Shown piece after piece: positions 44,137-51,418 of a stretch of 64,000 bases of DNA. Position numbers and translations under genes: made by a program. Position 1 is the first letter of the stretch. Every line of letters begins with the position of its first letter. Origin of the DNA: Chitinophagaceae bacterium (GTDB lineage: Bacteria; Bacteroidota; Bacteroidia; Chitinophagales; Chitinophagaceae). The notes beneath the pieces are model-generated. The model had not been told where the DNA came from, did no database searches, and saw only the letters and a list, made by a program, of their open reading frames with translations. The DNA is taken from the NCBI GenBank assembly GCA_023957155.1, contig JAMLHK010000008.1, positions 180,188 to 244,187 on the forward strand. The letters are read 5' to 3'.

Positions 44137-44959
44137 CTAATGAGAAAAAGATGCTTCGAGATAAGCCAGCAGAAGCGCATTGAACGTTTCAGGCTCGTCC
44201 CGCGGCACATAGTGCCCCACGCCGGGTAATTTATATATGCGGTCTTTCCAGGCTTTGAAGGGTTGATCATCGAGGTAATCTATCTGAAGCATGTCGTCTT
44301 CCATTCCCATAATGACCTGTACGGAGAGACCTGTTTTTTTCAATAAGGCGATCTCGTCAGACATTTCACCGGCAGTAACACTCCGGATCAATGCTGACCG
44401 GAAAGGTGGTTTTGCCAGGAAAAAATCATCCGTGTGGATGGCTACGCTCTCTGTGTCGGGATGCTTCAGCAGCAATGAAAATGCAGCCATAACCTGCTCT
44501 CTTTCCGCTACATCATGGAAAAAGATGTAGTCATTGGCATTAAATATTTTTTCAAGACCGTGTTGTTCACCTGTAACGAACGGCGATGCTAATGAAATGC
44601 CCTTTGGTGATATATGATGGTTCAGTATTTCCGCAACAACATTTGTTCCATAAGAAAACCCTGCCAGGCAGAAGGGTTTCTCCTTTGCTATTTTTTTGAT
44701 AGCTTCCGCCAGTATGCTGCCTGCCGTGAGCGGACTGAAGTCTATATTTTTTGTTTTTTCAATCAGCGAGGTTGCCGCACCCGGGTATATCAAAAGCAAC
44801 AAGATGGAAGGGATCAAAAAGAGGATCTTTAAATTGTTTGATCCAGGTGCGCTTCGAACCTGAATTGCCGTGAATAAAAAAAACGAGTTGCTCCTGTTCC
44901 CTGTTTTTCTCCATATAGCCAACCTGTATACCGCCGGCTTCAATAAATTTTGTTTCCAT
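44137..44959 (-). pseudogene. Alpha/beta hydrolase (copy A), frameshifted
   Basis: The N-terminal frame starts METKFIEAGGIQVGYMEKN and runs to a stop at 44759 (FFIHGNSGSKRTW, LVAFDIPGCG). The rest of the protein lies in another frame, from about 44785 down to 44137 (SLIEKTKNIDF ... AGFSYGTNVVAEIL ... GVGHYVPRDEPETF). A one-base indel near 44765-44785 separates the oxyanion-hole part from the nucleophile GFSYG and the catalytic histidine. The intact paralogue at 45878-46726 shows the joined order. A sequencing error is possible, but the neighbouring luxR-like copy A is broken too, which favours real decay. Confidence 0.78.
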
Positions 44960-45068
44960 ATAGCATTAAAGTTAAAGGGAATCTCAGTAGCAGTTGAAGC
45001 TCAAACCTATTATTTTTCTGCTAAGCTAAAAATATGGAAGCTAAGATAACGTTCAACCGTTTTTTAGT

Positions 45069-45076
45069 TATATTTG
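45069..45076 (+). promoter_or_regulatory. -7 promoter element of luxR-like copy B
   Basis: TATATTTG fits TAnnTTTG. It overlaps an in-frame TTG at 45074, so the true start is taken as the ATG at 45089. Confidence 0.45.
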
Positions 45077-45088
45077 GAATATCCTTTT

Positions 45089-45877
45089 ATGCGCCCGGCC
45101 TACGCACCATACCTGGATTTCCTGGAAACAGCGAAATATGCTTATCCCTTTATGCGGGATATAAGCATGAAAGGGGGCATGATAACCCGGCTTGAGTGTC
45201 AAAGCGGTCTTTTTCAGAATACGCATAACCCGATGCTGTTCCTGCTTGACTTTTCTCAAAGGAGGTACCTCAGCATGAGCCCTCTGATACAACCTGTACT
45301 GGGCTATTCTTCGCAATATGTGATAGACGGCGGTATTGACCTTATACTGGAGAAATACCATCCGGATGACGGGAGAATATATTTTGACGATATATTCTTT
45401 AAAAATATTGAATTCCTGCGCCGGCAACCGGTTGAAACGCATCCCGGATTTTGCTTCAGCTATAATTACCGGTTTAAGAACAGAAAAGGCGAATACCGTA
45501 CCATTTTACAGCGATTTACCATGATCCGGTCGGCCCCGGACGGAACACCCCTGCTGATGATGGCTTCATTGGCGGATATAACCCATTTTAAAAAAGAAGG
45601 GAAGATCATCCATACTATTGAACGGATGAATGGCCACGAACTGGAGCTGTTATATAAGCACACCTATTTCCACCGCCCGGAAGAGCGGGTAATGAGCAAA
45701 CGGGAACTGGAAGTACTTAAATATATCACAGACGGATTAAGCAGTAAGCAGATCGCTGATAAAATGGCCCTCAGCATTTACACCATACATAACCACCGGA
45801 AAAATATGCTCGAAAAAACCAATTGTAAAAACACGGCGGAATTGCTGTATTTTGCTATCGAGCATGGGTTGTTGTAA
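45089..45877 (+). CDS. LuxR-type transcriptional regulator with PAS-like domain (copy B)
   Basis: 262-aa regulator. Residues ~50-175 form a PAS-like sensor: MLFLLDFSQRRYLSMSPLI, VLGYSSQYVIDGG, FCFSYNYRFKNRKGEYRTIL, then LLMMASLADITHF, a typical PAS beta-sheet core. The C-terminal ~60 residues are a LuxR/GerE helix-turn-helix (MSKRELEVLKYITDGLSSKQ, TIHNHRKNMLEKTN). It is the intact partner of the broken copy A. Its stop codon abuts that of the convergent hydrolase. Ligand and targets are unknown; the stable pairing with a hydrolase gene suggests a functional link (inference). Confidence 0.88.
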   Translation: MRPAYAPYLDFLETAKYAYPFMRDISMKGGMITRLECQSGLFQNTHNPMLFLLDFSQRRYLSMSPLIQPVLGYSSQYVIDGGIDLILEKYHPDDGRIYFDDIFFKNIEFLRRQPVETHPGFCFSYNYRFKNRKGEYRTILQRFTMIRSAPDGTPLLMMASLADITHFKKEGKIIHTIERMNGHELELLYKHTYFHRPEERVMSKRELEVLKYITDGLSSKQIADKMALSIYTIHNHRKNMLEKTNCKNTAELLYFAIEHGLL

Positions 45878-46726
45878 TCATCCTGCATTAAATCCTGAAA
45901 ATGCATCCAGGGCATACGCCAGCAGGTAATCATTAAAGGCGTCAGGATCGTCCAACTGGATGAAATGTCCTCCCGGTAATTTTATGCCCCGGTTTTTCCA
46001 AAGCAAAAAGGGTGGATCGTTTAAGTAATCAGGGTTAACTACTTTTTCGTCTTTTCCAAATACCAGCAAAACAGGCAAGCCTGATTGCTGTATCATTTCG
46101 GGTTCATTGCTGTATAGACTATTTGCTATGGATTGTAACAGGCTGGAACGAAAAGGAGTCTGAACGGAAAAATAGTCTTTCATTATTTGTTGAAGCTCAT
46201 CTGTACCGGTGGTAGGTATCACCGCTTTATATCCCTTTTCGACCGTTTCGGCAGGTGGGGAATCCTGGAAAAAGAAAGCGCTGTCTGTACCGGGTAAAAA
46301 TACCTTGTCTAAAGTGTAATTTCCTCCGGTTATGCAGGATCCGGCCAGCACCAGCCCTACGGGCTTTATGCCGCAAGAGAGCATTTCAGCTATGATATTG
46401 GTACCCAGAGAAACTCCACACAAAATATAATTCTCCTCTGAAGAGAATGCCTGTACTGCTTTTGCTATAATGCGTCCCAGTCCTTTTAGCGTATAATCAT
46501 CTGCCGGATCGGGAGAAATCGAGGACCGGCCATGTGCGGGAAGATCAAATGCAATAAGCCGGTAATGCATAAGCAGGGCGCTTGCAAATTGTTTGCTCCA
46601 GGCTGCGGAGGAAGCAGAATTGCCATGAATAAAAAAAATGGTATGCTTCGATTGATGATTTTGCTCGTAATAAGCAATACGGATACCATCAACCATGATG
46701 AAATTGGGGGATGGAAACGACATCAT
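45878..46726 (-). CDS. Alpha/beta hydrolase (copy B)
   Basis: 282-aa alpha/beta-fold hydrolase with an intact catalytic set: oxyanion region FFIHGNSASSAAW, nucleophile in CGVSLGTN, acid in VFGKDEKVV and histidine in LPGGHFIQLDDP. No signal peptide is seen, so it is cytoplasmic. The sequence is of the small-molecule esterase/lactonase/haloperoxidase type, and the substrate is not predictable. It is convergent with luxR-like copy B, stop to stop. The same pair of genes is duplicated, in broken form, at 41651 and 44137. Confidence 0.88.
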   Translation of the reverse strand: MMSFPSPNFIMVDGIRIAYYEQNHQSKHTIFFIHGNSASSAAWSKQFASALLMHYRLIAFDLPAHGRSSISPDPADDYTLKGLGRIIAKAVQAFSSEENYILCGVSLGTNIIAEMLSCGIKPVGLVLAGSCITGGNYTLDKVFLPGTDSAFFFQDSPPAETVEKGYKAVIPTTGTDELQQIMKDYFSVQTPFRSSLLQSIANSLYSNEPEMIQQSGLPVLLVFGKDEKVVNPDYLNDPPFLLWKNRGIKLPGGHFIQLDDPDAFNDYLLAYALDAFSGFNAG

Positions 46727-46774
46727 ATTATATTAATAGTCAATAGTATAAAATAACTATTACGCACTACCATC

Positions 46775-46890
46775 GCACCGGGGTATTCATTCAAAGCCAT
46801 TGTGGGTAGCTATGAGACCCTGGTGCTAAGAGATTCACTTGGGCCAGCCTTTGCACAATACCTGGCCGTGAAGACCCCGTAGGGACGAAA
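46775..46890 (+). repeat. Repeat R1, copy 4
   Basis: 116 bp and the most diverged copy: GCACCGGGGTATTCATTC to CCCCGTAGGGACGA. The TGAGACCC arm is kept, but its partner has changed to TTGGGCCAG, so that inner stem is weak. It is followed by a degenerate R3 (46898) and R2e. Confidence 0.75.
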
Positions 46891-46897
46891 GGATACC

Positions 46898-47000
46898 CGG
46901 CCTGGCCGTGGGAGTTGAAGCCCAATCCGCATCCTTCAGCTTGTCACACCGAGGTACGAGGTGTCTATTCATTTGACCCGTCCTGGAAACCATATCTCAG
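46898..47000 (+). repeat. Repeat R2, copy e (with degenerate R3)
   Basis: GGCCTGGCCGTGGGAGTTGAA resembles R3, then AATCCGCATCC and CTTGTCACACCGAGGTACGAG (from 46940) match copies a and b, and TCCTGGAAACCATATCTCAG matches the end of copy a. It abuts the sialidase stop codon at 47001. Confidence 0.6.
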
Positions 47001-48245
47001 TTATGGCTCCCATATCGTAGCTCTCAGGTGATGCGGGTTTTCTTTTGTTGAATAATAATACATAGCTACCATTTTACCATCGCTGCGGCACACTACGCGG
47101 GGGTAGCCCAGGTCGTTCAGCTGCATATCTTCCGACCAGAAGCCATCCATAAGTATCTGCGGCTCACTCCATGTTTTTCCCTTGTCGGCGCTATATACCA
47201 CGCGAATGGTGCCTTCATTCCGTTCACCATACACTACGCATAAGCGGCCGTCTTTGGTAAGGGCGAAGGACGGCGGGTTCCCGTTCTCGTTCCCGGTATC
47301 GGCAACTTTTGATAAAAAGCTCCATGTTTTACCGCCATCAGTGGAAGTATAAGCGTCAATCCAGTGCTTATCCGTACCCTCTCCGTTTACAATATATTTT
47401 CTCCGGATCATTGATATGATCGTACCATCGTCTAACTTCTGCGATTGCGACATCACGGCACGACATTCATTGGCATAAGGATTTTTATCCGCATCTTCAA
47501 ACAGGTTGACTTTTACCTGGCTCCCTGAGGTTTCAGTACCTGCGGGGCCTACTACCCAGCCCTGAAAATGATAGGTTTTTCCGCCGTCAGTGGTTTCGAT
47601 ACAGAAAAGCCGGTCAGTAGAAAATTTGTTTTTCTTTCGTGCAGAAACAAACAGCAAACAACTGCTGCTGTCATTCACAATATAATCTGTTCTGGGCGTA
47701 AGCTCATCAAAGCCGGCTGCTGTTATTTCGGGCCAGCCCAGTACATCTCCGAAGCCGTAAGGCCCGTTCCATGTTTTGCCGGCATCGTAGCTGTAAAAGA
47801 AATGGCCTCTTCCGTCTGTTGCTCCATGATAGGCTTCGCCAACTACCCGCATGGCAAAGCCGGGTTGTTTGTAATTGATGGGGGTGTCTATCATTTTTAC
47901 GTCGGGTCGTTCGCCAAAATCTCCGGCATAGTTGTCGGGATCTGCGGCAGTCCATGTTTTGCCGCCATCGGTACTGCGTGCCAGCCAGTTTAAGTAAGGT
48001 TTGGCTGCATTATGGCTGTTTGTTATTTTATAGTTCGCTTCAATAAAACCGGTAACAATTTCATCGTTATTAAAAATGAAAGCACCGCAGTTAGCCGGCC
48101 ATCCGGCAAATTTTCCGGGCTGGTAATAAATGATGGCATGTTGCGCATCTTTTACATGCTTTAATGCTTCCTCTGAAGAATGATCGCACGAAGTGGCGAG
48201 AAATGTCCATGCTGCGAGGACGGTGAAGGAGAAAAAGAGCTTCAT
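47001..48245 (-). CDS. Sialidase-family (BNR repeat) lipoprotein
   Basis: 414-aa protein with lipobox FLATSC (cysteine at residue 20), so it is membrane-anchored. The mature part is a six-bladed propeller with five Asp-box motifs: STDGGKTWTAAD, SYDAGKTWNGP, TTDGGKTYHF, STDGGKTWSF and SADKGKTWSEP. An arginine-rich MIRRKYIVNG and a C-terminal GYPRVVCRSDGKMVAMYY strand could supply substrate contacts. The fold is shared by exo-sialidases and other propeller glycosidases; whether the sialidase arginine triad is complete cannot be confirmed by eye. A remnant of its 3' end lies at 42611. Confidence 0.85.
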   Translation of the reverse strand: MKLFFSFTVLAAWTFLATSCDHSSEEALKHVKDAQHAIIYYQPGKFAGWPANCGAFIFNNDEIVTGFIEANYKITNSHNAAKPYLNWLARSTDGGKTWTAADPDNYAGDFGERPDVKMIDTPINYKQPGFAMRVVGEAYHGATDGRGHFFYSYDAGKTWNGPYGFGDVLGWPEITAAGFDELTPRTDYIVNDSSSCLLFVSARKKNKFSTDRLFCIETTDGGKTYHFQGWVVGPAGTETSGSQVKVNLFEDADKNPYANECRAVMSQSQKLDDGTIISMIRRKYIVNGEGTDKHWIDAYTSTDGGKTWSFLSKVADTGNENGNPPSFALTKDGRLCVVYGERNEGTIRVVYSADKGKTWSEPQILMDGFWSEDMQLNDLGYPRVVCRSDGKMVAMYYYSTKENPHHLRATIWEP

Positions 48246-48492
48246 AAAATTTTACGTTATATTTTTTGTTGATTAGAATGGGGGATTAGTCCGGTGATGC
48301 AAATATGACTAAATCCGGCGAAATATCGGGCAACTGCCGCAAGTATTACTTCCCGGGAGTCATATTATGTTGAGTTAAACCGGGTATGTGGCGGATAGCG
48401 GGAAGCTGACAACCACCATAATTGGTATTTTACGAGGAAGGAAGAGGGAGCTTTCGGAAAGAACTATAACGAAGAGTAGAAATTCTTATACC

Positions 48493-49362
48493 TTATTTAC
48501 TTCTCGAAATGTATTGGTAAGTTATTTTGCCTACGGGTTTTCGCTGCTTGTTCAGACAGCGTTCGCTTGTTCTCAACCCGTTTTCCGTATAGGCATACTG
48601 CCAGACTATGTAATCGTTTCCACCCTGCTGTACGGTTATCATTTGTATAAGCTGCGCTTTGTCATTATATTCGAACATATAATCCGGTAACAGCCTGGCG
48701 AGTCTGGGATGGAATCGTACTACATCTGTTAAGCGGTTAAGTGAGTCGTAATAGTAGTATATTTTTTCTTTTGATGCCCCGCGATACCAGCTTTCTTCTT
48801 CGGTTACGTTACCCAGGCTATCGCAAACAAATTTTACAACGGTCGTGTCGGTCGTATTTTTTATGCGATGCATTGTTTCCGGGCAGCCCTTGTCGTTGTA
48901 TTTCCATTCGTGTATTTCCTGTTGCTGCATTGTATTGGTTAATCCTCCGGATATATTCAGCACCGAGGTTAACCTGCCGTCTGCATTGTAATTGTACTCG
49001 TATTTGTTTACGGTTTCCTTGCTGCTGTCTGTTGACCGGTAAAGCTGCCCGTCAGCCTTATAAAAAGCGGTTTGGGATGAATATCCCGTAAGGTCGCTTT
49101 TCGTAATGGTATTGACCTGGGTGTAATTACTATTGGGTGTTACTTCACAAAAGAAATCTTCAGTGGGTTGCCCGTCAGCTTCAAAGCTGCGCAGTTTTAC
49201 CTGGGTTATCTTATTTTTCTTATACGCCTGTAACTGTTGCTGGTTTTGAGAGATCAGGATCATATCATGATAATAATACTGGGCAGTACCGTATTGAACC
49301 AATAGTGTAGCCGTAAGGGGGAGAAAAAGATGGCGGAGAAACAGGGATAAGTGATGTTTCAT
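48493..49362 (-). CDS. Secreted RHS/YD-like repeat protein of unknown function
   Basis: 289-aa protein when started at ATG 49362 (MKHHLSLFLRHLF...), where a signal peptide ends at about GTAQYY; the longer open frame to 49554 has no plausible start. The mature part holds several YD-type strands: YEYNYNADGRLTSVLN, HEWKYNDKGCPETMHR, YYYDSLNRLTDVVRF and FEYNDKAQLIQM, each about 45 residues apart, as in short RHS-type repeat proteins of Bacteroidota. Function is unknown. Its 5' end overlaps the possible start of the divergent DUF3667 gene. Confidence 0.75.
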   Translation of the reverse strand: MKHHLSLFLRHLFLPLTATLLVQYGTAQYYYHDMILISQNQQQLQAYKKNKITQVKLRSFEADGQPTEDFFCEVTPNSNYTQVNTITKSDLTGYSSQTAFYKADGQLYRSTDSSKETVNKYEYNYNADGRLTSVLNISGGLTNTMQQQEIHEWKYNDKGCPETMHRIKNTTDTTVVKFVCDSLGNVTEEESWYRGASKEKIYYYYDSLNRLTDVVRFHPRLARLLPDYMFEYNDKAQLIQMITVQQGGNDYIVWQYAYTENGLRTSERCLNKQRKPVGKITYQYISRSK

Positions 49363-50634
49363 AGCAGGCAAAAGTATTATTTTTATCAAAATTTTGATTG
49401 CTTGTCTCATTTTAAAGAAAGAAAAGAAAAAAACTGCCTCAATTGCGGGAGAGAAGTTAAGGGGAGATATTGTGGGAATTGCGGACAGGAAAATATTGAA
49501 CCCCGGGAATCTGCATGGCATCTTATTACCCATTTTTTTAATGACATCACCCATTTTGACGGTAAGTTTTTTACAACGGTCCGTTATCTCATACTAAAAC
49601 CGGGATTTCTCACCGCAGAATATATCAGGGGCAGGAGAGCCGCTCATTTACACCCTATACGGATGTATGTGTTTACTTCTGCATTCTTTTTTCTCATCTA
49701 TTTTTCTTTCATCAGCAAACATCAGGAAATAAGGAAAGGCGGGATAGAGCAATTGAAGGAGGATATAGAGAATAAAAAAGAGGGACTTGCCGGATTGAAT
49801 GAAATGTTAGAAAAATCAGATGATGCGGTATTAAAAGATGCTGCGGGAAAAACGATAGTCCAATATGAAAATGAGCTTAAGTTATTAACAGATCGTTTGG
49901 TGAAGAAGGAAGCAGCAGAACAGCAGGAACGCCAAACAAAGAGTGCTGTGCCTAATGCTGTGATAACGGAGTTACCCTCTTCCGGTGATATCAAAAAAAA
50001 CATGGATTCTGTTAAAAATGCGGCTACGAAAAAGGAGGACGGGGTTGATGAAAAAAAGGGTATTAATATGAACCTGGAGATTATGGAATGGTACAAAAAT
50101 GAAGACATGTACAGGGATATTCAGGATAAACTGCCGGCAGAGAGGAGGGATGGATTGATTATACGTGCGATTAAGCTCAAGGCTATTCACTGGTTCGGCA
50201 GTAAGAAAAAGGATACTGATAGGTCACTGCAGGTGCTGAGTGACAAGTTTAAACATTCCTTCCCTACGATGTTATTTATTTCCCTGCCCTTTTTTGCTCT
50301 TTTTTTAAAGCTGCTGTACATCAGGAAATCAAAATATTATTATGCAGATCATGGTATCTTTGCCATACATACTTATTCCGCCCTGTTTGTCCTGATGTTG
50401 TTATACTATCTGCTGGACGGGATAGCTGTACAATTGCACTGGTGGATATTCTCCCTGGCTAAAACGGCAATGATTATTTATATGCTGTATTACGTATATA
50501 AAGCCATGAAGAATTTATATGGACAGAGCAGGGCAAAAACGCTGCTCAAATATTTTTTATTAAGCTGTATGACTTTAATGATAATGGGTGTTCTCATTAT
50601 CCTATTCCTGGTTATATCGGCTTACCGCGTATAA
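49354..50634 (+). CDS. DUF3667 membrane protein with zinc ribbon
   Basis: 426-aa protein. Near the N-terminus a C4 zinc ribbon (CLNCGREVKGRYCGNCGQ) is followed by the DUF3667 block HLITHFFNDITHFDGKFFTTVRYLILKPG, a helix (about residues 108-126), a lysine/glutamate-rich coiled coil (about 130-200), and four or five more helices from about residue 305 to the end. The start is uncertain: ATG 49354 overlaps the start of the divergent gene at 49362, while TTG 49402 (SHFKERKEKNC) would avoid it. The family is common in Bacteroidota; its role is unknown. mazG follows within 10 bases, suggesting one transcript. Confidence 0.82.
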   Translation: MFHSRQKYYFYQNFDCLSHFKERKEKNCLNCGREVKGRYCGNCGQENIEPRESAWHLITHFFNDITHFDGKFFTTVRYLILKPGFLTAEYIRGRRAAHLHPIRMYVFTSAFFFLIYFSFISKHQEIRKGGIEQLKEDIENKKEGLAGLNEMLEKSDDAVLKDAAGKTIVQYENELKLLTDRLVKKEAAEQQERQTKSAVPNAVITELPSSGDIKKNMDSVKNAATKKEDGVDEKKGINMNLEIMEWYKNEDMYRDIQDKLPAERRDGLIIRAIKLKAIHWFGSKKKDTDRSLQVLSDKFKHSFPTMLFISLPFFALFLKLLYIRKSKYYYADHGIFAIHTYSALFVLMLLYYLLDGIAVQLHWWIFSLAKTAMIIYMLYYVYKAMKNLYGQSRAKTLLKYFLLSCMTLMIMGVLIILFLVISAYRV

Positions 50635-50641
50635 AAAAATT

Positions 50642-51418
50642 ATGGAAACAACAGGTAATGCCTTTCTGAGATTGGTAAAAATAATGGATGAGTTAAGGGC
50701 ACAGTGTCCGTGGGATAAAAAACAAACCATACAGACGCTACGCTCCCTTACTATTGAAGAAACCTATGAGCTGGCAGATGCTATTACAGATGGAAACTGG
50801 AAAGGTATTAAGGAAGAACTTGGGGATATTTTACTGCATATTGTCTTTTATGCTAAAATAGCTACAGAACAGCATCATTTTTCTCTTGAGGAAGTCATTA
50901 ACGGCGTTTGTGACAAGCTGGTTTTCCGGCATCCGCATATTTACGGGAATGTAGAGGTTCAAAATGAAGAAGACGTAAAGCGCAATTGGGAAAATCTGAA
51001 ATTAAAAGAAGGTAAAACATCTGTTTTGGGAGGAGTGCCCGCTGCTCTTCCGGCAACAGTAAAAGCGATGCGATTGCAGGAAAAAGCAAAGCAGGTAGGC
51101 TTTGAGTGGCATAACCGGGGACAGGTCTGGAAAAAGGTGGAAGAGGAAATGAGGGAACTGGAGGAAGCTATAGGGGAAGATGATCCTGATAAAATTGAGG
51201 CGGAATATGGCGACCTGATCTTTTCGCTTGTTAACTATGCACGGTTTTTGCATGTTGATGCAGAAAATGCGCTGGAGCGGACAAATAAAAAGTTTATAGA
51301 CCGGTTTACCCGGATGGAAAAAGAAGCCCTGACCCGGGGAAAAAACCTGGCAGAGATGTCACTTGAGGAGATGGATGCGATCTGGAACCGGATAAAACTT
51401 CAAAAAAGCGGATCTTGA
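50642..51418 (+). CDS. mazG: Nucleoside triphosphate pyrophosphohydrolase MazG
   Basis: 258-aa house-cleaning enzyme that hydrolyses (d)NTPs to monophosphate and pyrophosphate. Two MazG domains are present: CPWDKKQTIQTLRSLTIEET with KEELGDILLHIVFYAK (about residues 25-110), and KKVEEEMRELEEAI with KIEAEYGDLIFSLVNYAR (about 160-225). The ExxE...ExxD metal ligands are complete in both. I use ATG 50642 (METTGNAFLRL); the longer open frame from 50588 overlaps the DUF3667 gene. The stop TGA overlaps the TTG start of the downstream kinase (TTGA), so the two are coupled. Confidence 0.93.
   Translation: METTGNAFLRLVKIMDELRAQCPWDKKQTIQTLRSLTIEETYELADAITDGNWKGIKEELGDILLHIVFYAKIATEQHHFSLEEVINGVCDKLVFRHPHIYGNVEVQNEEDVKRNWENLKLKEGKTSVLGGVPAALPATVKAMRLQEKAKQVGFEWHNRGQVWKKVEEEMRELEEAIGEDDPDKIEAEYGDLIFSLVNYARFLHVDAENALERTNKKFIDRFTRMEKEALTRGKNLAEMSLEEMDAIWNRIKLQKSGS

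Noticed and set aside
34931-46890. CRISPR array made of the R1 copies
   Set aside because: Copies are 118 bp, separated by 0.8 to 5.6 kb with whole genes between them, and no cas gene is present.
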